From positions 124,001-188,000 of the IMG/VR virus record IMGVR_UViG_3300028920_000022: a stretch of DNA of 64,000 nucleotides. One strand, 5' to 3'. The position numbers and the translations under genes are program-made. Source of the DNA: a virus. The notes below the pieces were generated by a model. That model had not been told where the DNA came from. It worked only from the letters and a program-made list of their open reading frames with translations, and ran no database searches. Positions 14,635 to 22,203 of the stretch are shown in pieces (position 1 is the first letter of the stretch; each line of letters opens with the position of its first letter).

Positions 14635-14871
14635 ATGCCACGACACTTCGAGAATATATGGGTGGAAGCCGAGAAACTCTCCGACGGGGATCTCGGCGCC
14701 ACCATCTCGAAAATTAAACAAGAGTTAGATAATATAGACAGCCCAGAAGATGCCGAATCTTTTGGGCTTGTCTTGTTTTTGTTGGCTAATATTTCTAGAC
14801 AACTAAATATCAATGTAGCCGCTGCTTTGCAACAAGCTATAAATAATTACAAGGTGGACAATTTAGAATGA
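14635..14871 (+). CDS. hypothetical small helical protein
   Basis: A 78-residue, probably all-helical, acidic protein (TISKIKQELDNIDSPEDAES). It contains a GCCGAGA/TCTCGGC inverted repeat (14668-14697) near its 5' end. The stop overlaps the next ATG. No family is recognised. Confidence 0.65.
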   Translation: MPRHFENIWVEAEKLSDGDLGATISKIKQELDNIDSPEDAESFGLVLFLLANISRQLNINVAAALQQAINNYKVDNLE

Positions 14872-15623
14872 GTTACAAAGAACGTTATCATTATTGCAAA
14901 GAGCACGGTATTTGCCCACAATGTTCTCAGAAACATGATAGTGGTACGGTTTTGTGCCAAAATTGTTATCAAAAACAATACGGATTACACAAAGAACGTT
15001 ATCATAGGAGAGCCGCCGCAGGGTTGTGCGTCGACTGTGGCAAAAAAGCCATTGATGGCACGCGACATTGCCAGGAACATAAAGAAAGAAGTAGCGCACG
15101 AATAAGAAAATATCGCACCCAAAAGAAAGAAAAGGGTATTTGTCAGTCATGTGCTGGTCCTGCTGTGAATGGTGGGATATTTTGCGAAAAACACCGAGTA
15201 AAAAATAATAAATGGCGCACTTCTCGTAATAGAATAAGAAAACAGCAGGGAACTTGCATCTATTGTGGTGGGCAAAACGACACTACTACTCAGGTTTGTA
15301 CCGTTTGTTATTATAAATATAAGACCCTGAAAAAAGAACCAAGAGTCCCAAATCGGTTGGTAAAGTTTTTTGGAACTACACAGTGTTCTATCGCAGAATT
15401 TGAAGAGAAATGTAGTTGGTTACGAAATATTATAAATAAAAGTTGTGTTGCTAATATTTTAGACGAAAGACATAAAGATATATTGCAAGCTAGATTTGTA
15501 GACGAAAAGTTTGCTACACTACAAGAAGTTGCAACCAAACATGGCGTGTCAAGAGAACGAATTCGACAGCAGGAAGAAAAAATAATATTACTACTTCAGA
15601 ATATTATTGACATCCGGAATTAA
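14868..15623 (+). CDS. zinc-ribbon array protein with sigma70 region-4-like helix-turn-helix
   Basis: A 251-residue protein. The N-terminal about 145 residues hold four zinc-knuckle repeats: CPQC/CQNC, GLCVDCG/CQEH, GICQSC/CEKH and GTCIYCG/CTVC, joined by basic helices. The C-terminal part reads LDERHKDILQARF, then TLQEVATKHGVSRERIRQQE (about residues 217-236). This matches sigma factor region 4.2, the -35-binding helix-turn-helix (GVSRERVRQ). No regions 2 or 3 are visible, so it is not a full sigma factor. It may be a phage transcription factor that presents a region-4 domain to RNA polymerase or to -35 DNA. ATGA-coupled to the preceding gene. Confidence 0.8.
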   Translation: MSYKERYHYCKEHGICPQCSQKHDSGTVLCQNCYQKQYGLHKERYHRRAAAGLCVDCGKKAIDGTRHCQEHKERSSARIRKYRTQKKEKGICQSCAGPAVNGGIFCEKHRVKNNKWRTSRNRIRKQQGTCIYCGGQNDTTTQVCTVCYYKYKTLKKEPRVPNRLVKFFGTTQCSIAEFEEKCSWLRNIINKSCVANILDERHKDILQARFVDEKFATLQEVATKHGVSRERIRQQEEKIILLLQNIIDIRN

Positions 15624-15636
15624 TCTGTGTTACATT
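15607..15636 (+). promoter_or_regulatory. sigma70-like promoter at a start codon (leaderless)
   Basis: TTGACA (15607-15612), an 18-base spacer, and TACATT (15631-15636). ATG 15644 is 8 bases after the -10, so the transcript is predicted to start at the start codon. The -35 overlaps the end of the upstream gene. Confidence 0.6.
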
Positions 15637-15643
15637 ATTCAAC

Positions 15644-16402
15644 ATGAAAATACTACATATCTTTGCTGGTCTTATTGGTTTACTGGCTGTCCCGACGGTG
15701 GCTGCCGTACTGAAACCTTTTGTCCCAACCAATGAGGAGTTAGGGGACAAGCTTTCAGATAAGGTGGTGGAAGTTGTTCGTTCGGACACTGCTAGAACAG
15801 CTAAAGTGAAGGGGCACATGTTTCCCTTTACTTCAGAACTGTTGAAAAACCCTATTGTTCTTAAAGATAATTGTAGCAATATCACTATCAAAGAGTGGTG
15901 GGGCACTGAAATTACACCACAGTCTGTAAATATTATTAACCAAACGTGCAATAAAGCTTATAGACACTTCTTTCCTTTTGTAAGAATGCGTGGTTATAAA
16001 CCAGATCCAAACGTTAAATTCGAAATAAACGTCTCAATGTTGCCATGGTCTCCGCTTACTAATGGTAGAGATTATCGTGCGCTTAATGATATGACTTGGA
16101 GATTTGAAGATCGTACCCGTTTTTGCGATGAGGATGGACGCATCTGTGAAGCTTGGGAAACACCGTTTCCATTGCTGGGATGTGCTTCTAGAATCGAAAA
16201 GTGGATTTTCATTATGAATGATGTTACTTTGAATGATCCGGAAATCCCGCCGTTTGCTAGTGTGTTTTCACATGAACTGTTTCATATGTACTCATTTTAC
16301 TATGAGGTGTTTGACCAGTATCCAGGTAATGAAAACCAAAAAATTGCCATGGATGAAAAAATGGCACGCCAATTTACCGCTAGTTTAGGTTATACTCGCT
16401 AA
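15644..16402 (+). CDS. exported HExxH metallopeptidase-like protein
   Basis: A 252-residue protein. Residues 1-21 form a signal peptide or anchor (MKILHIFAGLIGLLAVPTVAA). Near the C-terminus SHELFHMYSFYYEVF supplies HExxH (H210-H214), followed about 25 residues later by MDEKMARQF, a candidate glutamate third ligand (gluzincin pattern). Several cysteines suggest an oxidising compartment. It could act on the host envelope or periplasmic proteins. It is preceded by a leaderless-type promoter. The family is not recognised beyond the motif. Confidence 0.7.
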   Translation: MKILHIFAGLIGLLAVPTVAAVLKPFVPTNEELGDKLSDKVVEVVRSDTARTAKVKGHMFPFTSELLKNPIVLKDNCSNITIKEWWGTEITPQSVNIINQTCNKAYRHFFPFVRMRGYKPDPNVKFEINVSMLPWSPLTNGRDYRALNDMTWRFEDRTRFCDEDGRICEAWETPFPLLGCASRIEKWIFIMNDVTLNDPEIPPFASVFSHELFHMYSFYYEVFDQYPGNENQKIAMDEKMARQFTASLGYTR

Positions 16403-16424
16403 TGGCATAATTAGCCATCCAAGT

Positions 16425-16814
16425 ATGGATTATGCTAAAATAGAATTATTAGCTAAGAAATACGCTAAACTAGCGTTGGGTGTAGAAGAACCGACAGCAG
16501 TAGAGCTTCCACATAGGCAGCACCCCCTAGAACGCCCCCCAGAACGTACTATGCTATCCGTTACCCCAGAAGACTCTCAGCGTATACGAGAACAGGAAAT
16601 GCCAGACTTCGAATATATTCCTGGCTATGATAATTTTTCAGACGCAATAGATCACTTAAGAACAGCTACCGGCTACATCGAAGCTATTAAACCAAGTTCT
16701 TATGTAACATATTCGGCACGAGCGCTTATCTCTGATGCCGCACTTCGTATATTAAATGGCATGAAAGAAGTATATAAAGCTACACCTTCAGATAGATTGA
16801 AGGCTAGCCCATAG
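16425..16814 (+). CDS. hypothetical protein with N-terminal LAKKYAK helix
   Basis: A 129-residue protein opening MDYAKIELLAKKYAKLALG, one of the window's shared N-terminal helices. It is followed by a proline-rich linker (HRQHPLERPPERT) and a helical C-terminal domain. This is the layout of scaffold or packaged proteins with a targeting helix. A hairpin GCTAAT/ATTAGC (16398-16415) lies between the previous stop and this ATG. It is convergent with the Dps gene and overlaps it by 11 bases. Confidence 0.65.
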   Translation: MDYAKIELLAKKYAKLALGVEEPTAVELPHRQHPLERPPERTMLSVTPEDSQRIREQEMPDFEYIPGYDNFSDAIDHLRTATGYIEAIKPSSYVTYSARALISDAALRILNGMKEVYKATPSDRLKASP

Positions 16815-17283
16815 CTTGTTTCAATAAATAAACGGACGTTTCAGCTTCATTACATTGAGCCATGATTAAATCGTCCAACCCTAAAGTTATATCGTTGCTT
16901 TCTTTCAAAGCCTCGTAAGTTTCTTTCGCAACCGATAAAAAAGCTTCTTCGATTGCTAGAGAGTTGGTTAAATGATCTTCCGAAGAATATTTGCCCACTA
17001 ACTTCTTTAATGTAGCCATCTGGTCGTTTGGATTAATGGCATCGTTTCCAAAGACTCCAATGGTTTTTTCTACGGCGGCATCTAGTCTGTCCCCAGCAGC
17101 CTCATAAATTCTTTGAAACAAAAGGTGATTCCCATAAAATTGCGGAGATTTACACAACCAGTGGCTAAACTGATGAATCGCATACACAGCTTGAATATAA
17201 GCAATATAATTATTCATTAATTTGCCAGCGCTTTTTCTGCTAGCTTCTTTTTTGATTTCTGAATACTGGTCTAATGTCGTCAT
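16804..17283 (-). CDS. Dps-like ferritin (DNA-protecting, ferroxidase)
   Basis: A 159-residue four-helix protein. Its H41, H53, D68 and E72 show the same spacing (12, 15, 4) as the ferroxidase ligands H51, H63, D78 and E82 of E. coli Dps, and it has the usual HW at the first site. Dps dodecamers oxidise and store iron and protect DNA from peroxide. A phage copy could protect phage DNA or damp the host oxidative response. It lies on the minus strand as a separate unit. Its start codon is the end of a perfect 9-bp hairpin (17281-17304) whose loop is the GAGGAT ribosome site. Confidence 0.85.
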   Translation of the reverse strand: MTTLDQYSEIKKEASRKSAGKLMNNYIAYIQAVYAIHQFSHWLCKSPQFYGNHLLFQRIYEAAGDRLDAAVEKTIGVFGNDAINPNDQMATLKKLVGKYSSEDHLTNSLAIEEAFLSVAKETYEALKESNDITLGLDDLIMAQCNEAETSVYLLKQAMG

Positions 17284-17304
17284 GGAGTAATCCTCTACTC
17301 CATG
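17281..17304 (-). promoter_or_regulatory. start-codon hairpin of the Dps-like gene
   Basis: In the minus-strand transcript, CATGGAGTA pairs perfectly with TACTCCATG around the loop GAGGAT. The last ATG is the start codon and the loop is the ribosome site. The start would be masked when folded, suggesting translational, thermal or ligand control. Confidence 0.75.
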
Positions 17305-17319
17305 CGAAATAATTACTAC

Positions 17320-17481
17320 CTATCGATAGCCAAGATTCGTAGTATTTTGGTTGTTTGGTTGCTCAATTTGAAACTTTGAATTGGGAGATATTAAAATTGT
17401 TGGAGAGACATATTCTTCATCCAAATCGCTAAGCGGTATTAGAACACGGTCATCTTGCTTTTTGATATCCAATTTTTTCAT
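17320..17481 (-). CDS. hypothetical 53-residue protein
   Basis: The start is set at 17481 because GGAGGT lies 5 bases upstream; the open frame extends further but without a ribosome site. The protein is MKKLDIKKQDDRVLIPLSD followed by a polar tail rich in Asn/Gln. It lies just upstream of the Dps gene on the same strand and may be co-transcribed. Function is unknown. Confidence 0.6.
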   Translation of the reverse strand: MKKLDIKKQDDRVLIPLSDLDEEYVSPTILISPNSKFQIEQPNNQNTTNLGYR

Positions 17482-17605
17482 ACCTACCTCCATAACATTT
17501 ATGCCGCAAATTACCATCGCAGACGTGACTTTATTCCTGTAGCAACTGCTACTACACGACATTACTTGACACTAGCCACCGGATCCTGTATACAGGAAAA
17601 CAAAA
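17482..17605. promoter_or_regulatory. divergent regulatory region with two palindromes and a sigma70 promoter
   Basis: On the + strand, TTGACA (17566-17571), 17 bases, then TATACA (17589-17594) forms a good promoter for the 17606 gene. The -10 lies wholly inside a perfect 12-bp palindrome CCTGTATACAGG (17585-17596). A second palindrome GTAGCA-AC-TGCTAC is at 17539-17552. The minus-strand genes must also be transcribed from here, but their promoter is not clear. The palindromes look like operators for a dimeric repressor. Confidence 0.65.
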
Positions 17606-18388
17606 ATGAGACCTAAACAAAAAGATCAAAGAAGAAAAACCTCAAGACAGTTTGTTAATGTGCCGGAGGGGGTTTCCATTGTTGTTATGGGAGACGTCCA
17701 CGAACATGAGGAACAGTTCTACGCCACTCTGAAAGAGGTTCGTCCTCGTGAAGATATGTGGCTTGTATCATTGGGAGATATTTACGATAAGGGTTTTGGA
17801 ATTAAATCCGCTGAACGTATTACTGATGAGTTAATTAAACTCCAAAATAAAAACGTTTGTTATGCGGTTCGTGGTAATCATGAACTTAAACTCATTCGTA
17901 AAGCAAGAAAAACCCCCAAACTTACTCCTCAATTAAAATGGTGGTCAAACCAACCACTTGTACTTACATTTAATTTCAAAACCAGAAATACGATAACCGT
18001 ATTACACGCGGGTGTAACTCCCAACATGACCGAAGGAGATTTGGGGCATGGTGTAGAAGTTGTTTATGTTCGAGATGTGGACGAAGATGGACAAATGATT
18101 CCTTTGGTGTGGAAAGATATTAATGGAGTTCAAACTCTAGTTAAATCTAAAGAGGGTGGAAACAATTGGCATGATGTTTACGATGGAAGGTTCGGTTATA
18201 TTGTGGCTGGACATGCTGCCCAACGAGATGGAGAAGCTAAATTCTTTAATTATTCATGTAATATTGATTCTGATATTTATCAAAGCGGTAAATTAACTTC
18301 CGTTGTTTTCAATGACGAGGGTAAGTTGGTTAAAAAAATTATTATGGAGGGGATTGCGCGCAAACCCGAATTAAATATTGCTTATTGA
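17606..18388 (+). CDS. calcineurin-like metallophosphoesterase (copy 1)
   Basis: A 260-residue protein with the phosphoesterase blocks in order: VMGDVHEHEEQF (D30, H32), SLGDIYDKG, RGNHELKL, LHAGVTP and AGHAAQ. This is the PPP-type/diadenosine tetraphosphatase branch. Possible substrates are phosphoproteins, Ap4A or RNA ends (as in PNKP-type repair). It has its own promoter with a palindromic -10. Its paralogue is at 52094. Confidence 0.9.
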   Translation: MRPKQKDQRRKTSRQFVNVPEGVSIVVMGDVHEHEEQFYATLKEVRPREDMWLVSLGDIYDKGFGIKSAERITDELIKLQNKNVCYAVRGNHELKLIRKARKTPKLTPQLKWWSNQPLVLTFNFKTRNTITVLHAGVTPNMTEGDLGHGVEVVYVRDVDEDGQMIPLVWKDINGVQTLVKSKEGGNNWHDVYDGRFGYIVAGHAAQRDGEAKFFNYSCNIDSDIYQSGKLTSVVFNDEGKLVKKIIMEGIARKPELNIAY

Positions 18389-18711
18389 TGCTTTTTGTTA
18401 TTGAATATTCAGCGAAGAAACCGTATTTCTTTTTCAAACAGGTAACTAACCTACAAAAAACTGTAGGAAGAGCTGCATTAATTGCAAAAGATCCTACAGA
18501 CTGCGAAGCTCGAATTGTAAAATTATTGCAACAAGAAGACGAATCTTTTATTCAAAATACCGGGTTACAGATTGTACATGTGTCCAGCGGAAAAGAATAT
18601 GCTGCAGGTTTTGAACACTTTATGCTGAGTTTCTTATCTTCTTTTGATGAAATTATTAAAAAAATGCGAAAAACTTACAACGAAGAAGTAATCAAAGATA
18701 TAATTACCTGA
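18385..18711 (+). CDS. hypothetical protein with IKDIIT tail
   Basis: A 108-residue protein starting at the ATG overlapping the phosphatase stop. No CxxC motif. It ends EEVIKDIIT (codons GATATAATTACC, TGA), followed by GGAAAT and the next ATG 6 bases on. Another tail carrier outside the CxxCG family. The body is an unrecognised alpha/beta protein. Confidence 0.7.
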   Translation: MMLFVIEYSAKKPYFFFKQVTNLQKTVGRAALIAKDPTDCEARIVKLLQQEDESFIQNTGLQIVHVSSGKEYAAGFEHFMLSFLSSFDEIIKKMRKTYNEEVIKDIIT

Positions 18712-18717
18712 GGAAAT

Positions 18718-19134
18718 ATGCTTTTAAACCAAGCACAATATAAAGAACATGTTAAAATTTTAAATAAAATTGCTGAAGAAATAACAGATTTAATTACTAA
18801 AACTAAAAAAGAATGGGACTCAAAAGATTCCGAGGAGAAGGATAGTCTCCAGCGCGGGATTCATATGGGAAAATTGGGAGCACTGAACACCTGTTTACAG
18901 CTCTTTAGGAATAAGGCTGACGGGGCTTATAAAATTGAGATGGACGCAGCCGACCTCCAGGTCCTAAATCAAATTAAACAAATAGAGAACCAGTGTCTCG
19001 TTTTGTCAGACATCGCTCAGAAAACCACCGACACCTCTGCCCAAAACCTTATTTTAGATCAGGTTTCTTTATTCGAAGCCGTGATAAAGGAATTGAAATT
19101 AATTCTTCGACAAGTTGGTACAAAGAATGCTTAA
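18718..19134 (+). CDS. hypothetical all-helical protein
   Basis: A 138-residue protein of long charged helices (HVKILNKIAEEITDLITKTK; LNQIKQIENQCLVLSDIAQ; LFEAVIKELKLILRQV). It resembles a helical bundle or coiled coil. It is the last gene before the palindrome-rich spacer at 19135. No family is recognised. Confidence 0.7.
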   Translation: MLLNQAQYKEHVKILNKIAEEITDLITKTKKEWDSKDSEEKDSLQRGIHMGKLGALNTCLQLFRNKADGAYKIEMDAADLQVLNQIKQIENQCLVLSDIAQKTTDTSAQNLILDQVSLFEAVIKELKLILRQVGTKNA

Positions 19135-19327
19135 CGTTTTCGTCGAGTTTCGGTTATGAAATTAATAATCGCGCGGGCGCGCGGAAATACTTACGGAAGG
19201 ACTTCCGCGGAAGACAATACGTACTTACGTAATATAGATCTTATACTTAAGTATATTAAGTAGTATACGTATAGACACAACAGTTTACTGTTGTTAGCAG
19301 TTTTTGGATACAGCAAATTTGTTCAGT
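19135..19327. other. palindrome-rich intergenic region
   Basis: About 190 bases without a convincing gene, dense in symmetric sequence: CGCGCGGGCGCGCG; GGAAG-GA-CTTCC followed by GCGGAAG; TACGTACTTACGTA; TATACTTAAGTATA (perfect 14-mer); TATACGTATA; and ACAACAG-TTTA-CTGTTGT. TTTACT, 17 bases, then GATACA (19307-19312) could be a promoter for the HU-like gene. Such clusters are seen at replication origins and multi-operator control regions; which applies is unknown. Confidence 0.65.
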
Positions 19328-19642
19328 ATGTCCGACCCAGAATTGCTCCCAGATATTGACGAATACCTCGAAAGTATTCACGAAAATGCCCCAGTCGATG
19401 CTACAGGATTAACCGAATTAATATATAAAGTTCGTGCTTCTACTGGTTTAAGTAAAGATATTTGTACCATTTTGATTTCTTTATTCTTTCAAGAGATTCG
19501 AAATCAGTTATTAAGAGGTAATAGCGTTTATTTGAAAAGGTTCGGAAAGTTCCAGATGAATAAAGATCCTACAAAAGTTTTCCCAAAATTCAAAACTTCA
19601 AAATGGTTGAGGCATAAATTAAATGGTAGAGATCCAGGATAA
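19328..19642 (+). CDS. HU/IHF-like DNA-binding protein (copy 1)
   Basis: About 104 residues from ATG 19328. Key matches to the HU/IHF fold are TGLSKDICTILISLFFQEI, then RGNSVYLKRFGKFQMNKDP (the beta-arm entry, usually V-x-L-x-GFG-x-F) and FKTSKWLRHKLNG at the end. HU proteins bend DNA and organise nucleoids. An acidic N-terminal extension (PELLPDIDEYLES) is unusual. It begins next to the palindrome-rich region, a plausible binding site. A second HU-like gene is at 34862. Confidence 0.8.
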   Translation: MSDPELLPDIDEYLESIHENAPVDATGLTELIYKVRASTGLSKDICTILISLFFQEIRNQLLRGNSVYLKRFGKFQMNKDPTKVFPKFKTSKWLRHKLNGRDPG

Positions 19643-19892
19643 GGATATTACTAACGCAACTTCTGCTGTTTTAATTAATTGCGTGGTAACGTTTAAAATG
19701 CTGAAGATCAACAAACCTTTAGCAATTAAATGTATGCAAGAGTTGGTAAAACGTAGAGAAGCTGGAGAAGAATTAGATTATGAGAACATAATCGATCAGA
19801 AATTAAAAGAATGGCAGGCAAAGGTTGTTAAACCAAGATCCTTGAAAACCCCTCAAGATTTTGCTAAGTTGTTCGCAAAAGACAATGACTGA
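19623..19892 (+). CDS. hypothetical small protein
   Basis: An 89-residue protein overlapping the HU gene by 20 bases and the RNA ligase by 8. It is helical, with KPLAIKCMQELVKRREAGEE, and ends FAKLFAKDND. The tight packing suggests coupled translation with the ligase. No family is recognised. Confidence 0.65.
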   Translation: MVEIQDKDITNATSAVLINCVVTFKMLKINKPLAIKCMQELVKRREAGEELDYENIIDQKLKEWQAKVVKPRSLKTPQDFAKLFAKDND

Positions 19893-21093
19893 ATTATTAG
19901 TACAAAAATATCTGCGATCTGGTAAAACCCTTGATGATCTTTTTCAAGAGCATGGGGTGAAGTCTTATATTTCGAATGGGAAAATAGGATTAAATTATAG
20001 TCAGCTGGAAGCTAAAGGATCTGATCCGTTGGCATGCGAATGTCGCGGATTGATCCTGGAAGAGGGAAGCTTTAATATAATTGCTTGCCCTATGTTCCGA
20101 TTTTTTAATATGGAACAGAAAGAAGTGGCTGCAAAGATCGACTGGAACACTGCCGGCTATTACGAAAAATTGGACGGAAGTTGTGTAAACGTTTATAATT
20201 ACAAAGGAAAATGGCAATGTGCTACTCGGGGGCGTCCAGAAGCTGACGGAAATATTGATGGAGGAGAGTTAAAGTTCTCTGATTTGGTGGATGCCACGAT
20301 CCGATTTATGAGGTTAGGTAAGAATCTCCATGAAGCAATGGAACGGCTGACGTCTTCAAATAGTATCGTAGGACTTTCTGAGAGAACGCTCAGCTTCGAG
20401 TTGACCTCTCCAGTGAACCGTATAGTCTGTAGGTACGAAACTTATTATATGACGCTCCTAGCAATTAAAAATAACAAGACCCTAAAAGAAGAGTCCCCAG
20501 AGCTGTGGGCTGAACGCCTTGGTGGGGCTTTTAAAACTCCGAAAAAATATTCTTTTAATAATATAAATCATTTGATTCAGGTAATAAAAGAATGGAGTCC
20601 TGAAGAACATGAAGGAATTGTTGTAAAAGACGCTAATTATAACCGAATAAAAGTAAAAAGCCCTCAATATTTAGCTTACAATCATTTGAGAGATTCGTTA
20701 TCTACGTCTTTGCGGGGATGTGTTGAGGTTCTTTTGTTGGGTAAGGATGACGATGTGATCCCAATGATGCCTGAGATCATTGCTAGGAGAATAACTTTAT
20801 TAAAACCGTTGGTAGCGGAAGTTTTCAGGCGTACTGAAAAAGATTATGCAGAATTGAAGGGAATAAATGATATGAAGACATATGCTTTGGCGGTCAAAGA
20901 TCGGCTTTGGCCGGCGGCCTTATTTGCATTAAAGCGAAACAAAACCCCAGATTTAAGAACGTTTTCTTTAGGGAGGATGGTTGGTTCAAAAATTCCTTCC
21001 AATGCGACTGCAAACATGTTAGAGTTGTGCCGCCAGGTGGATCCTGCTACCGTTGATGGTTTGAAATCTTTGGTGATAGAGCCTGAAGAATGA
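19885..21093 (+). CDS. RNA ligase (T4 Rnl1-like)
   Basis: A 402-residue protein from ATG 19885 (8-base overlap). Nucleotidyltransferase motifs are YYEKLDGS (adenylated lysine K95 in KxDG), LSFELTSPVNRIV (motif IIIa-like), HEGIVVKD (motif IV) and RIKVKSPQYL (motif V). After the catalytic core is a helical C-terminal domain of about 140 residues, as in Rnl1-type ligases. It joins RNA ends with ATP, classically repairing tRNA cut by host anticodon nucleases. A second, shorter ligase lies at 32143. Confidence 0.9.
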   Translation: MTELLVQKYLRSGKTLDDLFQEHGVKSYISNGKIGLNYSQLEAKGSDPLACECRGLILEEGSFNIIACPMFRFFNMEQKEVAAKIDWNTAGYYEKLDGSCVNVYNYKGKWQCATRGRPEADGNIDGGELKFSDLVDATIRFMRLGKNLHEAMERLTSSNSIVGLSERTLSFELTSPVNRIVCRYETYYMTLLAIKNNKTLKEESPELWAERLGGAFKTPKKYSFNNINHLIQVIKEWSPEEHEGIVVKDANYNRIKVKSPQYLAYNHLRDSLSTSLRGCVEVLLLGKDDDVIPMMPEIIARRITLLKPLVAEVFRRTEKDYAELKGINDMKTYALAVKDRLWPAALFALKRNKTPDLRTFSLGRMVGSKIPSNATANMLELCRQVDPATVDGLKSLVIEPEE

Positions 21094-21509
21094 CAGTACA
21101 AATTTCTCCTAGATTTCTTGAAGAGAACAATTATAAAATAAAAATACGAACACATATTATTGATAATTTCAAAAAAGATGGGGTATTTCATAATAATTTT
21201 GGGGTTAAAAAGAAGGCTGATCCACACTGGGTACACATTCCTCCATTTCAAATTGATCGTGCGGGAAATGCTTTACCTTACGGAAAAACAGGTGATCATT
21301 CCATCCTAGTTTCCGAGGTTTTTGATATTGTTGAGCTAGATTTAAGATCAGTGGCTGAGTCGTCGTACAATCTAAATAATAGAAACGAAGTTACGGTTAA
21401 TTTAGTAATAGAAAGTCCGGACGGAATTCATGTCACACAGGTGGGGATGGCATCTCCGGCAGATGATACGCCATTATTCAACAATTCTAACACATTTTTC
21501 CGCACCTAA
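21090..21509 (+). CDS. hypothetical protein
   Basis: A 139-residue beta-rich protein, ATGA-coupled to the RNA ligase. It includes DPHWVHIPPFQIDRAGNALP and EVTVNLVIESPDGIHV. Its position suggests a link with RNA repair, but the sequence gives no functional motif. Confidence 0.65.
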   Translation: MTVQISPRFLEENNYKIKIRTHIIDNFKKDGVFHNNFGVKKKADPHWVHIPPFQIDRAGNALPYGKTGDHSILVSEVFDIVELDLRSVAESSYNLNNRNEVTVNLVIESPDGIHVTQVGMASPADDTPLFNNSNTFFRT

Positions 21510-21515
21510 AAACAC

Positions 21516-21800
21516 ATGTGTGATTCAGATCACATCATTTTCACAGACTTTTTAAACCAATTGGGACCCTGCAACGTACTTGCTGTACGGTCCCACCAAT
21601 GGTTTTTTAAGCACCATAGTTACAACTGGGTTAAAGACACTCAGTTGTATTCGTTTGAATGTATAGAATGTGACGCTAAAATAACATTAAATAGTTTGTC
21701 GGATATTGAGTACACGAACATTCAGCGCTTTACTGACAACGGATCTCAGTTTTTGGGATGTAAAGAGTTTCCTGTAGCGGATATTATATTAAATGACTGA
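21516..21800 (+). CDS. CxxC mini-protein with VADII tail
   Basis: A 94-residue variant of the CxxCG/tail family: RSHQWFFKHH, CIECDAKI (C-x2-C without the Gly), then LGCKEFPVADIILND. The tail has three extra residues (LND) because its stop lies further into the next gene (8-base overlap). This is a natural example of tail extension. Confidence 0.65.
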   Translation: MCDSDHIIFTDFLNQLGPCNVLAVRSHQWFFKHHSYNWVKDTQLYSFECIECDAKITLNSLSDIEYTNIQRFTDNGSQFLGCKEFPVADIILND

Positions 21801-22203
21801 AGAAGATCTTAAATGTGACTGTAAAACAGAGATTGAATTAACTCTGCATATAGATGAGGACGACGATATTTTTGTAGAATATTGGGATCCAGATTATTTG
21901 GCTAATCTGTTTCCAAAAACTTTAAAGAAATTGCGAGATGATTTTGGGGAAAGTAGTATTTCTGCTACAAAAATAATAGAAAGTGACAGCACAAAACTTC
22001 GCTTATTCTTTAAAAAAGGAGTTCATTTAGTTTTAGAACTTTATCCACATTGGATATCGGTACAAGTAGAGCATGGTAAAACTAAAATACCTTATAATTA
22101 TTTGAGAACTTTTGAGGTAGATGATTTTATTTGTAATTATATTAGCAAATGTGATGAGTATTTGACGCCGGAAGAAATTGCGATAAGGGATGTGATTGTG
22201 TGA
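21793..22203 (+). CDS. hypothetical acidic protein with IRDVIV tail
   Basis: A 136-residue protein beginning with an acidic strand pair (CDCKTEIELTLHIDEDDDIF) and ending EEIAIRDVIV. The tail codons are GATGTGATTGTG, with the stop overlapping the GTG start of the next gene. No CxxCG. Function is unknown. Confidence 0.7.
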   Translation: MTEEDLKCDCKTEIELTLHIDEDDDIFVEYWDPDYLANLFPKTLKKLRDDFGESSISATKIIESDSTKLRLFFKKGVHLVLELYPHWISVQVEHGKTKIPYNYLRTFEVDDFICNYISKCDEYLTPEEIAIRDVIV

